This document shows, piece after piece, positions 42,876 through 52,017 of a stretch of DNA of 64,000 bases (position 1 is the stretch's first letter; the number at the start of each line of letters is the position of its first letter). The stretch spans positions 67,843 to 131,842 of the forward strand of contig NZ_LMOV01000025.1 in NCBI RefSeq assembly GCF_001424265.1, in the 5' to 3' direction. A program made the translations under genes and the position numbers. Source of the stretch: Acidovorax sp. Leaf160. Lineage in GTDB: Bacteria; Pseudomonadota; Gammaproteobacteria; Burkholderiales; Burkholderiaceae_C. The notes below the pieces were generated by a model. The model saw nothing but the letters and a program-made list of their open reading frames with translations, was not told where the DNA came from and made no database searches.

Positions 42876-43636
42876 CCTCGCCCGGCTCTGCGCCCTTCGC
42901 ACCTTCCCTGCCCTCTTCATCCACCCAGCCGCCGCCCCGCACGCGGGTCAAGATCTGCGGCCTGACGCGCGAGCAGGACGTGGACGCCGCCGTGGCAGCC
43001 GGGGCGGACGCGGTCGGCTTCGTGCTCTACGCGCCCAGTGCGCGGGCCGTCACGCCCGAGCGGGCGGCGCAGCTGGCCCGGCGGCTGCCGCCCTTCGTCA
43101 CGCCGGTGCTGCTGTTCGTGAACGAATCCGCTCCTAAAGTAATAGCTGCCAGCGCCCTGATTCCGGGCGCCACACTGCAGTTTCATGGTGATGAATCGCC
43201 CGCAGACTGCCTGGCGGCCACGGGCGGCGGCGTTCGCCCGCACCTGCGCGCGGCACGCATTCCCCTGGGCGACGGCGCGGCCCGCTTCGACCTCGTAAAA
43301 TACGCGCTCGATCACTCTCACGCCCAGGCCATCCTGCTCGACGCCCATGTCGACGGCTATGGCGGCGGCGGCAAGGCTTTCAATTGGTCACTCCTGCCTC
43401 CAAGCGTCGACTCTCACCTCGTTTTGTCTGGTGGACTCACGCCTGCAAACGTGACCGATGGCATCTGGCAGGTACGGCCGCGCTGCAAGACGCTGGCCGT
43501 TGACGTTTCCTCCGGCGTCGAAGCCGACGGCCCCGATGGCCAGGCCATCCGGGGCGTCAAGGACGCCGACAAGATCCATCGCTTCATCGCTGCCGTGCGC
43601 GCGGCCGATGCAGCCCCTGCTCCCATGATCCTCTGA
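42872..43636 (+). CDS. trpF: Phosphoribosylanthranilate isomerase TrpF
   Basis: 254 residues. Amadori isomerisation in tryptophan synthesis, (beta-alpha)8 barrel. Seen: [13 protein letters not shown] with the general base Cys, [41 protein letters not shown] and [10 protein letters not shown]. Residues about 88-105 are encoded by a segment resembling the dispersed repeat, with codons rare here (AAA, GTA, ATA). The first 24 residues are a Ser/Pro-rich extension. A -10-like TATGAT lies 8 nt before the ATG. Confidence 0.96.
   Translation: MTSPGSAPFAPSLPSSSTQPPPRTRVKICGLTREQDVDAAVAAGADAVGFVLYAPSARAVTPERAAQLARRLPPFVTPVLLFVNESAPKVIAASALIPGATLQFHGDESPADCLAATGGGVRPHLRAARIPLGDGAARFDLVKYALDHSHAQAILLDAHVDGYGGGGKAFNWSLLPPSVDSHLVLSGGLTPANVTDGIWQVRPRCKTLAVDVSSGVEADGPDGQAIRGVKDADKIHRFIAAVRAADAAPAPMIL
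43133..43187 (+). repeat. Dispersed AT-rich repeat, copy 8, inside trpF
   Basis: TAATAGCTGCCAGCGCC, then GGGCGCC and a CTGCAGTTTCAT end, read in frame as [11 protein letters not shown]. Base composition is clearly lower in GC than the flanking codons. Confidence 0.55.
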
Positions 43637-44907
43637 TGTCCGACACCTATTCCTTTCCCGATGCCACGGGCCATTTCGGCTCCTACGGCGGCAGCTTCGT
43701 CAGCGAGACGCTGACGCACGCCATCAACGAGCTGCGCGAGGCCTATGCCCGCTACCAGCACGACCCCGAGTTCCTGGCGGAATTCGCGTACGAGCTGGCG
43801 CACTTCGTCGGCCGGCCTTCGCCCGTCTACCACGCCGCGCGCACCAGCCGCGAACTGGGCGGCGCGCAGATCTTCCTGAAGCGCGAAGACCTCAACCACA
43901 CCGGCGCGCACAAGATCAACAACGTGATCGGCCAGGCCATGCTCGCCAAGCGCATGGGCAAGCCGCGCATCATTGCCGAGACCGGCGCCGGCCAGCACGG
44001 CGTGGCCACCGCCACCATCTGCGCGCGCTACGGCCTGGAATGCGTGGTGTACATGGGGGCGGAGGACGTCAAGCGCCAGAGCCCCAACGTCTACCGCATG
44101 AAGCTGCTGGGCGCCACGGTGGTGCCGGTCGAATCGGGCAGCCGCACGCTGAAGGACGCGCTGAACGAGGCCATGCGCGACTGGGTGGCCAACGTGGACA
44201 ACACGTTCTACATCATCGGCACGGTGGCGGGCCCGCACCCCTACCCGATGATGGTGCGCGACTTCCAGAGCGTGATCGGCACCGAGTGCATCGAACAGAT
44301 GCCGCCGCTGCTGGCCGAGCAGCGCATCGCGGCCGAGCAGCCCGATGCCGTCGTCGCCTGCGTGGGCGGCGGCAGCAATGCCATGGGCATCTTCCACCCC
44401 TACATTCCGTTCAAGGCCACCCGCCTGATCGGCGTGGAGGCGGCCGGCGAGGGCCTGGAGAGCGGCAAGCATTCCGCCTCGCTGCAGCGCGGCAGCAGCG
44501 GCGTGCTGCACGGCAACCGCACCTTCATCCTGCAGGACGAGAACGGCCAGATCACCGAGACGCACAGCATCAGCGCGGGCCTGGACTACCCCGGCGTGGG
44601 CCCCGAACACGCCTGGCTGCAGGAAATCGGCCGCGCAGAATACGTCGGCATCACCGACAAGGAGGCGCTGGAGGCCTTCCACCACCTGTGCCGCACCGAA
44701 GGCATCATCCCCGCGCTGGAATCGAGCCACGCGATGGCCTACGCCATGCAGCTGGCGCCCACCATGCGGGCCGACCAGTCCATCCTCGTGAACCTCTCCG
44801 GCCGGGGCGACAAGGACATCGGCACCGTGGCCGACCTGTCGGGCGCCGACTTATACGACCGCCCGTCCATGCGGGGCTATACCGTCAAGGGAGGGCCCGC
44901 AGCATGA
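43636..44907 (+). CDS. trpB: Tryptophan synthase beta chain TrpB
   Basis: 423 residues. PLP enzyme joining indole and serine. Seen: GSFGG-like [15 protein letters not shown] lysine in [30 protein letters not shown] and LSGRGDKD. The start overlaps the trpF stop (TGATG), the stop overlaps the trpA start (ATGA). TrpB1 class. Confidence 0.98.
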   Translation: MSDTYSFPDATGHFGSYGGSFVSETLTHAINELREAYARYQHDPEFLAEFAYELAHFVGRPSPVYHAARTSRELGGAQIFLKREDLNHTGAHKINNVIGQAMLAKRMGKPRIIAETGAGQHGVATATICARYGLECVVYMGAEDVKRQSPNVYRMKLLGATVVPVESGSRTLKDALNEAMRDWVANVDNTFYIIGTVAGPHPYPMMVRDFQSVIGTECIEQMPPLLAEQRIAAEQPDAVVACVGGGSNAMGIFHPYIPFKATRLIGVEAAGEGLESGKHSASLQRGSSGVLHGNRTFILQDENGQITETHSISAGLDYPGVGPEHAWLQEIGRAEYVGITDKEALEAFHHLCRTEGIIPALESSHAMAYAMQLAPTMRADQSILVNLSGRGDKDIGTVADLSGADLYDRPSMRGYTVKGGPAA

Positions 44908-45782
44908 CCGGGACTTCCACACCATCCGCCGCCGCCGTGGCCGTGGCAGATGCCGGCGCCGCGCCGCGCAACCGCATCGCCGCCACCTTCGCCGCCCTGC
45001 GCGAGCAAGGCCGCACGGCGCTGATCCCGTACGTCACCGCCGGCTTCCCGTTCGCCGACATCACGCCCGCGCTGATGCACGGCATGGTCGAGGCCGGCGC
45101 CGACGTGATCGAGCTGGGGGTGCCGTTCTCCGACCCCATGGCCGACGGCCCGGTCATCCAGAAGGCCGGCGAAAAGGCGCTGGCGCTGGGCATCGGCATG
45201 GCGCAGGTGCTGGAACACGTGCGCGTCTTCCGGCAGCGCAACCGCGCCACGCCGGTGGTGCTGATGGGCTACGCCAACCCGGTGGAGCGCTACGACCAGC
45301 GGCATGGCGAGGGTGCCTTCGTGCGCGATGCCGCAGCCGCCGGCGTCGATGGCGTGCTCATCGTCGACTACCCGCCCGAGGAGTGCGAGGCCTTCGCCGC
45401 CAGCCTGCGCGCGCACGGCATGGACCTGATCTTCCTGCTGGCGCCCACCTCTACCTCCCAGCGCATGCAGCAGGTGGCCCGCGTGGCCAGCGGCTACGTG
45501 TACTACGTGTCGCTCAAGGGCGTGACCGGCTCCGGCGCGCTCGACACGGGAGCCGTGGAGGCCATGCTGCCGCGGATCCGCGAGCAACTGGGCGAAGGCA
45601 TTCCGGTGGGCGTGGGCTTCGGCATCCGCGATGCGGCCACGGCCCAGGCGATTGGCCGCGTGGCCGACGCGGTGGTCATCGGCAGCCGCATCATCCAGCT
45701 GATCGAGGACCAGCCGCACGAGAAGGTGGTCGCCGTGACGGTGGACTTCCTGCGCGGCATCCGCAAGGCGCTCGACGCATAA
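44904..45782 (+). CDS. trpA: Tryptophan synthase alpha chain TrpA
   Basis: 292 residues, ATG at 44904 overlapping the trpB stop. Cleaves indole-3-glycerol phosphate. Catalytic Glu in [16 protein letters not shown] and the following Asp are present, plus [12 protein letters not shown] and VGFGIRD. The first 20 residues are an Ala-rich extension. Standard partner of TrpB. Confidence 0.97.
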   Translation: MTGTSTPSAAAVAVADAGAAPRNRIAATFAALREQGRTALIPYVTAGFPFADITPALMHGMVEAGADVIELGVPFSDPMADGPVIQKAGEKALALGIGMAQVLEHVRVFRQRNRATPVVLMGYANPVERYDQRHGEGAFVRDAAAAGVDGVLIVDYPPEECEAFAASLRAHGMDLIFLLAPTSTSQRMQQVARVASGYVYYVSLKGVTGSGALDTGAVEAMLPRIREQLGEGIPVGVGFGIRDAATAQAIGRVADAVVIGSRIIQLIEDQPHEKVVAVTVDFLRGIRKALDA

Positions 45783-45793
45783 AATACGGCGCT

Positions 45794-45935
45794 ACCCCCT
45801 GAGCGGCTTTCGCCGCTTCCCCCTTCTCTCGCGCTGGCGCGCGGGAAGGGGGACGACGCCGGTGGCCCGGCAAAGCCGGTTCCACGGCGTCCGCTGGCCT
45901 GGGGTTGCGCCAGTCTTGAAGGTTGTGGCGCAGCA
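45794..45935 (+). repeat. GC-rich dispersed repeat, family 2, copy 1
   Basis: Begins CCCCCTGAGCGGC, has two hairpins (AGCGGC/GCCGCT; CCCCCTTC/GAAGGGGG), then GGCCCGGCAAAGCCGGTTC, CGGCGTC and GCTGGC. The core recurs inverted at about 57893-57951. It fills the trpA-accD gap. Confidence 0.7.
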
Positions 45936-45963
45936 ACCCTCGCAATTCATTTGAGGAACACAC

Positions 45964-46836
45964 ATGTCCTGGCTCGAAAAACTCCTGCCGTCCAAAATCC
46001 AGCAGACCGACCCGACCGAGCGTCGCCAGGTGCCCGAAGGTCTGTGGACCAAGTGCCCGAGCTGCGAGACGGTGCTCTACAAGACCGATCTGGAACAGAA
46101 CCAGAACGTGTGCCCGCATTGCGGCCACCACCACCGCATCGGCGCGCGGGCGCGGCTCAATGCCTTTCTCGACCCGGAAGGCCGCTATGAGATCGGCCAG
46201 GAAGTGCTGCCGGTCGATGCGCTGAAGTTCAAGGACAGCCGCAAGTACACGGAACGCCTGAAGGAAGCGCTGGAAAACACCGGCGAGACCGACGCGCTCA
46301 TCGTCATGGGCGGCGCGATCAAGAGCGTCAACGTGGTGGTCGCCTGCTTCGAGTTCGAGTTCATGGGCGGCTCCATGGGCAGCGTGGTGGGCGAGCGCTT
46401 CGTGCGCGGCGTGGAAGCCGCCATCGAGCAGAAGGTGCCGTTCATCTGCTTCACGGCCACCGGCGGCGCGCGCATGCAGGAAGGCCTCTTGTCGCTGATG
46501 CAGATGGCCAAGACCAATGCGGCCCTGACCCGGCTGGCCAAGAAGGGCCTGCCCTACATCAGCGTGCTGACGGACCCGACCATGGGCGGCGTTTCGGCCG
46601 GCTTCGCCTTCGTGGGCGACATCGTGGTGGCCGAGCCCAAGGCGCTGATCGGCTTCGCCGGCCCCCGCGTGATCGAATCGACCGTGCGCGTGAAGCTGCC
46701 TGAAGGCTTCCAGCGCGCCGAATTCCTGCAGACCAAGGGTGCCGTGGATTTCATCTGCGACCGCCGCGAACTGCGCGACACGCTGGCCAGGAGCCTGGCG
46801 ATGCTGCAGCGCCTGCCGGCCGACGCAGTCGCCTGA
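45964..46836 (+). CDS. accD: Acetyl-CoA carboxylase carboxyltransferase subunit beta AccD
   Basis: 290 residues. N-terminal zinc ribbon with Cys31, Cys34, Cys50 and Cys53 (CPSC...CPHC), then the crotonase-like fold ([40 protein letters not shown]). Makes malonyl-CoA with AccA and biotinylated AccB. It usually precedes folC in beta-proteobacteria; here yggT and repeats follow instead. Confidence 0.98.
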   Translation: MSWLEKLLPSKIQQTDPTERRQVPEGLWTKCPSCETVLYKTDLEQNQNVCPHCGHHHRIGARARLNAFLDPEGRYEIGQEVLPVDALKFKDSRKYTERLKEALENTGETDALIVMGGAIKSVNVVVACFEFEFMGGSMGSVVGERFVRGVEAAIEQKVPFICFTATGGARMQEGLLSLMQMAKTNAALTRLAKKGLPYISVLTDPTMGGVSAGFAFVGDIVVAEPKALIGFAGPRVIESTVRVKLPEGFQRAEFLQTKGAVDFICDRRELRDTLARSLAMLQRLPADAVA

Positions 46837-46882
46837 GAATGCCCGGAGCCGGGCGACGGGCCGCACCCACGGCCCATTGACA

Positions 46883-46945
46883 GTTTGCTATAAAAACAAT
46901 AGCTTCTCGCGCTTGATCTGCAAGCGCCAGCAGCTATTTTCATTG
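46883..46945 (+). repeat. Dispersed AT-rich repeat, copy 9, terminator-like
   Basis: TTTGCTATAAAAACAATAGC, CGCGCTTG, CAAGCGCC, AGCAGCTATTTTC: a full-length member whose arms pair and end in TTTT, 47 nt after accD. Confidence 0.85.
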
Positions 46946-46981
46946 GCAGCGGAACCTGACGAACCCATCGGCACCGACGGT

Positions 46982-47008
46982 ACCGTCAGCACCGTCAGCA
47001 CCGTCAGC
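46982..47008 (+). repeat. Tandem 9-bp repeat, three units
   Basis: Three perfect ACCGTCAGC units followed by partial ACCGAC, in the accD-yggT gap. Confidence 0.85.
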
Positions 47009-47038
47009 ACCGACCCCCGTGCCGCTGCCCGCCTCAAG

Positions 47039-47088
47039 CCAGGCCAGGCCAGGCCAGGCCAGGCCAGGCCAGGCCAGGCCAGGCCAGG
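47039..47088 (+). repeat. Pentanucleotide array (CCAGG)10
   Basis: Ten perfect CCAGG units, 50 bp, ending 11 nt before the yggT stop on the other strand. Each unit is a CCWGG site. It is a likely slippage hot spot. Confidence 0.95.
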
Positions 47089-47098
47089 TCGGCCCGGC

Positions 47099-47653
47099 TC
47101 AGAGCAGCACCGCCATCTGCAGATGGCCCAGCACGATCATCACCACCTGCAGCAGCACCAGCGCCACCAGCGGCGACAGGTCCACGCCACCCAGCAGCGG
47201 CACGACGCGGCGCAGGGGCCGCAGCAGCGGCTCGCAAAGGCGGGCGATGACGTCGCTCAGCGGCGACTGCGTCTGCACCCAGGACAGCACGGCGTAGACG
47301 ATCAACAGTCCCATCAGGCCGGACACCGCCACCCGCGCCATGCCGAACAGCGCGAACCATGGCACCCACGCCCAGCTGGCGCCCACACCCAGGCCGATCA
47401 CCGCCCAGAGCAGCAGGTACTGCACCAGCTGCACCAGGAAGGCGCCCACCAGGCAGGCCACGTCCCAGCCGCCTACGGAGGGGATCACCCGGCGCAGCGG
47501 AATCACCAGCCAGTCGCTGAGGGCGAACACCAGCCGGCCGACCGGGTTGGTGAAGGGCACGCGCTGGCGCTGCATGTAGAGGCGCAGCAGGCAGGCCCCG
47601 GTGAGCAGCCCGCCCACAACGTCGAGTAACAGGGAAAAGATCTGGTAGAGCAT
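47099..47653 (-). CDS. yggT: YggT-family integral membrane protein
   Basis: 184 residues, ATG at 47653 (MLYQIFSLLLDVVGG). Two YGGT domains: the first with RLYMQRQRVPFTNPVGRLVFALSDWLVIPLRRVIP, the second with VYAVLSWVQTQSPLSDVIARLCEPLLRPLRRVVP. About four transmembrane helices. Thought to act in osmotic or envelope homeostasis; no enzymatic motif. Converges on accD across a repeat-filled gap. Confidence 0.93.
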   Translation of the reverse strand: MLYQIFSLLLDVVGGLLTGACLLRLYMQRQRVPFTNPVGRLVFALSDWLVIPLRRVIPSVGGWDVACLVGAFLVQLVQYLLLWAVIGLGVGASWAWVPWFALFGMARVAVSGLMGLLIVYAVLSWVQTQSPLSDVIARLCEPLLRPLRRVVPLLGGVDLSPLVALVLLQVVMIVLGHLQMAVLL

Positions 47654-47787
47654 GGATGGGGCCCGGAAGACGGGCGAAGGCAGAATGGGCGGGCAGCGTG
47701 CGGGCGCCCCCTTCGGGCAAAAGGCCGACGGACTGCCCGCGGCGGCCGTAGGATGATAGCGGCCTGCCCCCACGGAGCCCTGCTGCC

Positions 47788-48420
47788 ATGTCCCATCCCC
47801 TCGCGCTGTCTTCGCTGCCGCTGTTCCCGCTCGGCACCGTGCTGTTTCCCGGCGGTGCGCTGTCGCTGCGCGTGTTCGAGGTGCGCTACCTCGACATGGT
47901 GCGCAAGTGCCAGCAGGCCGGAGCGCCTTTCGGCGTGGTGGCGCTGCGCAGCGGCGAGGAGGTGCGGCGCGCGGGCGCGCCCGAGGAACGCTTCCACGAC
48001 GTGGGCACGCTCGCGGTGATCGAGCAGCTCGAATCCCCGCAGGCCGGCCTGATCCACCTGCAGTGCCGGGGCACCGAGCGCTTTCGCATCCTGCAGCGCA
48101 GCCAGCTGCCGCACGGGCTGTGGGTGGCCGACGTGGAGCAATGCGTGCCCGACCAGCCCGTCGCCGTGCCGCCCGATCTGGAACGCACCGCGACCGCGCT
48201 GGCCCAGGTGGTCACGCAACTGCGCCTGCGCGACCCCGACTTCGCCATGCCCACGCCCCAACCCGATCAGCTGGCCGACTGCGGCTGGGTGGCCAACCGC
48301 TGGTGCGAGCTGCTGCCCGTGCCGCCCGAACTCAAGCAGCAGCTGATGGCGCTGGACAACCCCCTGCTGCGGCTGGAACTGGTGGGCGACGTGCTGGAGC
48401 GCACCGGCATCGCCTCCTGA
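47788..48420 (+). CDS. Lon N-terminal substrate-binding domain protein
   Basis: 210 residues. Lon N-domain only ([32 protein letters not shown] ... GVVAL), with no AAA or protease part, so a stand-alone member as in many proteobacteria. Role not established; possibly substrate recognition. It is followed by lysS after a 133-nt gap. Confidence 0.9.
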   Translation: MSHPLALSSLPLFPLGTVLFPGGALSLRVFEVRYLDMVRKCQQAGAPFGVVALRSGEEVRRAGAPEERFHDVGTLAVIEQLESPQAGLIHLQCRGTERFRILQRSQLPHGLWVADVEQCVPDQPVAVPPDLERTATALAQVVTQLRLRDPDFAMPTPQPDQLADCGWVANRWCELLPVPPELKQQLMALDNPLLRLELVGDVLERTGIAS

Positions 48421-48553
48421 AAGCACCCTTCCGGCCGCCCCCACGGCCCGATACCCCGGCGACTGGATGCCTGCGTGCCGCAGGAAACTTAGAATCATGG
48501 GTTTTGGCCTTCCGCTCCGTACCGCCCCGGTGCGCGGCGCACCTTCGTTGCCC

Positions 48554-50098
48554 ATGTCCGAACATTCCACGCCCACCGCCGCCCCAGACGACAACCAGCT
48601 CATCGCGGAGCGCCGCGAGAAACTCAAGGCCCTGCGCGACGCCCAGGCCCAGGGCAAGGGCGTGGCCTTCCCCAACGACTTCCAGCCGGCCCACCGCGCG
48701 GCCGACCTGCAGGCGCAGTACGCCGACGCCACCGCCGAGTCGCTGGAAGCGAACCCGGTCACCGTGAGCGTGGCCGGCCGCATGATGCTCAAGCGTGTGA
48801 TGGGCAAGGCCAGCTTCGCCAGCCTGCAGGACGGCTCGCTCGGCACCACCGGCGGGCGCCTCCAGATCTACGTCACCCGCGACGCGCTGGGCGAAGAGCT
48901 CTACGCCGCCTTCAAGCACTGGGACCTGGGCGACATCCTGGGGGCCGAAGGCACGCTGATGAAGACCAAGACCGGCGAGCTGTCGGTCAAGGTGACCACG
49001 CTGCGCCTGCTCACCAAGAGCCTGCGCCCCATGCCCGACAAGTTCCACGGCATGGCCGACCTGGAGCAGAAGGTGCGCCAGCGCTACGTCGACCTGATGA
49101 CCGACGACCAGGCCCGCCGCCGCTTCATCGCACGCAGCAAGGCCGTCTCGGGCATTCGCGAATTCATGGTCGAGCACGGCTTCCTGGAAGTCGAGACGCC
49201 CATGCTGCACCCCATTCCCGGCGGCGCCAACGCGCGGCCCTTCGTCACGCACCACAACGCGCTGGACCAGGAGATGTACCTGCGCATCGCGCCGGAGCTC
49301 TACCTCAAGCGCCTGCTGGTGGGCGGCTTCGAGCGGGTGTTCGAGATCAACCGCAACTTCCGCAACGAAGGGGTGTCGGTGCGCCACAACCCCGAGTTCA
49401 CGATGATGGAGTTCTACGCGGCCTACTGGAACTACCGCGACCTGATGGACTTCACCGAGCAGCTGGTGCGCGACGCCGCCATGAAGGCCGTGGGCACGCT
49501 GGAGCTCAGCTACGGCGGCCGCGCGGTCGACCTGACCCAGCCCTTCAAGCGCCTGACCATCCGCGAAGCCATCTTCCAGCACACCGAAGCCGGCGCGCAT
49601 GTGGACGATGCGGCCTGGCTGACCAGCGCGCTCAAGAAGCTGGGCTTGTCGGAGGAGAAGAACCGCCTCTCCACCCGCACGCTGGCCGGCCTGCAGGTGC
49701 TCTATTTCGAGGAACTGGTGGAAGACAAGCTCTGGGAGCCGACCTTCATCATGGAGCACCCGACCGAGATCAGCCCGCTGGCGCGCGCCAACGACCTGCG
49801 CCCCGAGGTGACGGAACGCTTCGAGCTCTACATCACCGGCCGCGAATTCGGCAACGGCTTCTCCGAGCTGAACGACGCCGAGGACCAGGCCGCCCGCTTC
49901 AACGCGCAGGTGTCGGCCAAGGACTCCGGTGACGACGAGGCGATGTACTTCGACCACGACTTCGTGCGGGCGCTGGAATACGGCATGCCGCCCGCCGGCG
50001 GCTGCGGCATCGGCATCGACCGCTTGATGATGCTGCTGACCGACAGCGCCAGCATCCGCGACGTGATCCTCTTCCCGGCGCTGCGCCGCGAGCACTGA
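48554..50098 (+). CDS. lysS: Lysyl-tRNA synthetase, class II
   Basis: 514 residues from the ATG at 48554 (MSEHSTP). OB-fold anticodon domain ([25 protein letters not shown]), then class II motif 1 region, motif 2 ([23 protein letters not shown]) and motif 3 ([10 protein letters not shown]). Charges tRNA-Lys. A TAGAAT at about 48490 is a possible -10. Stop is 4 nt before the next gene. Confidence 0.97.
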   Translation: MSEHSTPTAAPDDNQLIAERREKLKALRDAQAQGKGVAFPNDFQPAHRAADLQAQYADATAESLEANPVTVSVAGRMMLKRVMGKASFASLQDGSLGTTGGRLQIYVTRDALGEELYAAFKHWDLGDILGAEGTLMKTKTGELSVKVTTLRLLTKSLRPMPDKFHGMADLEQKVRQRYVDLMTDDQARRRFIARSKAVSGIREFMVEHGFLEVETPMLHPIPGGANARPFVTHHNALDQEMYLRIAPELYLKRLLVGGFERVFEINRNFRNEGVSVRHNPEFTMMEFYAAYWNYRDLMDFTEQLVRDAAMKAVGTLELSYGGRAVDLTQPFKRLTIREAIFQHTEAGAHVDDAAWLTSALKKLGLSEEKNRLSTRTLAGLQVLYFEELVEDKLWEPTFIMEHPTEISPLARANDLRPEVTERFELYITGREFGNGFSELNDAEDQAARFNAQVSAKDSGDDEAMYFDHDFVRALEYGMPPAGGCGIGIDRLMMLLTDSASIRDVILFPALRREH

Positions 50099-50102
50099 TC
50101 GG

Positions 50103-51158
50103 ATGCCATCGGTGACCGGCCCCACGCCACCCGCTTCGGCCGCCCCCGGGGGGCCAGCGGACGACGCCCACGCGTTCTCGGTGCTGGTGGTGGAGGACCA
50201 GCCCTCGATGCGGGCGGCGCTGGTGGCCGAGCTGCGCCGCGCCAAGGTGCACGTGGTGCACCAGGCCGACTCCGCCGACCAGGCGCTCAAGCAGTTCACC
50301 CGGCACCGGCCCGACCTGGTGCTGCTGGACGTGCTCCTGCCAGGGCATGACGGCTACTGGGTCGCGCAGCAGATGCGCGAAGCCGAGCCCGGCGGCTGGA
50401 CGCCGATCATCTTTCTCTCCGGCCTGGACAACGAGGTGGACGTCTGGCGCGGCATCGAGTCGGGCGGCGACGACTACATCGTCAAGCCGGTCAAGCCCGT
50501 GGTGCTCGTCGCCAAGCTGCGGGCCATGCGCCGGCTGCTGGACATGCGCCGCCGCCTCGTCGCACTGACCGAGGAACTGCACGTCGCCAACCAGCAGCTC
50601 AATGCGATGGTGGAACTGGACGCGCTGACGGGCCTGGTCAACCGCCGGGGCTTCGACCGGGTGCTGCACAACGAGATCATCGCCGCGCGACGCGAAGGCA
50701 CGCCGCTCACGCTGATGCTGTGCGACCTGGACCATTTCAAGCGCCTGAACGACAGCGCCGGCCATGTGCAGGGCGACCACTGCCTGAAGGAAGTGGGCCG
50801 CCTGCTGCGCGAGGTGTGCGTGCGTCCGCGCGACGTGGCGGCGCGCTACGGCGGCGAGGAATTCGCGCTGATCCTGCCCAACACGCCGCGCTCGGGCGCC
50901 ATGACCTTCGCCCGGGCACTGGGGCGCCTGCTGCAGAGCCGGGCCCTGCCCCATCCGGATTCACCGCTGGGCGCGGTACTCACGCTGTCGGGCGGCATCA
51001 CCACCTGCCTGCCCGATGAAAGCACCAGCGCCGAGGCGATGGTGATGCGCGCCGACCAGGCGCTCTACGCGGCCAAGGAACAGGGCCGCAACCGCTTCTT
51101 CAGCTTCGAGATGCAGATGGACACCGTCGAGCAGCGGCCGGGCGGGGTCGGGCTTTGA
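50103..51158 (+). CDS. Response regulator with diguanylate cyclase (REC-GGDEF)
   Basis: 351 residues. REC domain with phospho-acceptor Asp76 (VLLDVLLPG) and Lys128 (VKPV), then a GGDEF domain with catalytic GGEEF at 250-254 and an I-site RPRD at 241-244 five residues before it, so it should make cyclic-di-GMP and be product inhibited. Same layout as WspR/PleD-type enzymes. Downstream of lysS by 4 nt; its stop overlaps the channel gene (TTGA). No sensor kinase is visible nearby. Confidence 0.93.
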   Translation: MPSVTGPTPPASAAPGGPADDAHAFSVLVVEDQPSMRAALVAELRRAKVHVVHQADSADQALKQFTRHRPDLVLLDVLLPGHDGYWVAQQMREAEPGGWTPIIFLSGLDNEVDVWRGIESGGDDYIVKPVKPVVLVAKLRAMRRLLDMRRRLVALTEELHVANQQLNAMVELDALTGLVNRRGFDRVLHNEIIAARREGTPLTLMLCDLDHFKRLNDSAGHVQGDHCLKEVGRLLREVCVRPRDVAARYGGEEFALILPNTPRSGAMTFARALGRLLQSRALPHPDSPLGAVLTLSGGITTCLPDESTSAEAMVMRADQALYAAKEQGRNRFFSFEMQMDTVEQRPGGVGL

Positions 51159-51844
51159 CGGCATCGGCCCTGCACGCGCGCCTGCAGGATTCCCTGCCCT
51201 TCTGGGTGCGGGACTGGCTGGACATCATCCTGCCCGGACTGCAGATCATCGCCATCGTGCTGGTGGCCATGCTGCTGCAGCGCGCGCTGCGCCGCCTCCT
51301 CTCGCGGGCCGGTGCGCACTACCATTGGCCGCTGGAGATGATGGTGCCGATCAACGGGGTGCTGCGCTGGCTGATCATGGGCAGCGCCATCCTGCTGGTG
51401 CTGGAGCGGCTGGGCGTGTCGGCCACCGTGCTGTGGACGGCCTTCACCGGCTTCGCGGCGGTGGGCGCCGTCGCCTTCTTCGCCGCCTGGAGCGTGCTGT
51501 CCAACCTCTTTTGCGCGCTGCTGATCTTCACCGTGGGGCCGTTCCGCCTGGGCGACTACATCGAGGTGCTGGACACCGCCGAAAAGCCCGGCGCCAAGGG
51601 CCGGGTGGTGGACATCAACCTGCTCTACACCACGCTGGAAGACTTCGGCAGCGAATCCGAACACCCGGCGCTGCTGCAGATTCCCAACGCGCTGATGTTC
51701 CAGCGCGTGCTGCGGCGCTGGAAGGGCGGCCCGCCGCCCGCGCCCCACACGCCGGCCGGTCCGGCACTGCCAGTGGCGCAAGACCCGGACCACCGCACCG
51801 AGCCCGCCGAAGTCCGGCCGGCCGGGGAACACCGCCTCCCCTGA
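51155..51844 (+). CDS. MscS-family small mechanosensitive channel-like protein
   Basis: 229 residues from a TTG at 51155 overlapping the previous stop. Three or so transmembrane helices; the third (GFAAVGAVAFFAAWSVLSNL) is the Gly/Ala-rich pore helix of MscS, followed by PFRLGDYIEV and LQIPNALMF, the beta-domain signature. The C-terminal tail is Pro-rich. The overlap with the GGDEF gene suggests a joint role or joint expression; the link to c-di-GMP is inference. Confidence 0.82.
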   Translation: MTASALHARLQDSLPFWVRDWLDIILPGLQIIAIVLVAMLLQRALRRLLSRAGAHYHWPLEMMVPINGVLRWLIMGSAILLVLERLGVSATVLWTAFTGFAAVGAVAFFAAWSVLSNLFCALLIFTVGPFRLGDYIEVLDTAEKPGAKGRVVDINLLYTTLEDFGSESEHPALLQIPNALMFQRVLRRWKGGPPPAPHTPAGPALPVAQDPDHRTEPAEVRPAGEHRLP

Positions 51845-51945
51845 GGCGCCACCCGCCAGCCCACGCCCGCGCGGGCCGGCACTCAGCGTCCGGATCCGCC
51901 TGCCAGCGTGGCCGGATGTGCCCACCCCGCGCCGCGCCGGCCCAC

Positions 51946-51985
51946 TCAACTCAACTCAACTCAACTTAACTCAACTCAACTCAGC
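51946..51985 (+). repeat. Pentanucleotide array (TCAAC)8
   Basis: Eight TCAAC-type units, six perfect, one TTAAC, one TCAGC, between the convergent channel gene and the DUF3300 gene. Confidence 0.9.
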
Positions 51986-52017
51986 TCCACACCGCTCTGC
52001 CTCGCCCCGGGCCTGGC

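Noticed and set aside
46982-47088. Repeat arrays considered as CRISPR
   Set aside because: Units are 5 and 9 bp without spacers and no cas genes are present.
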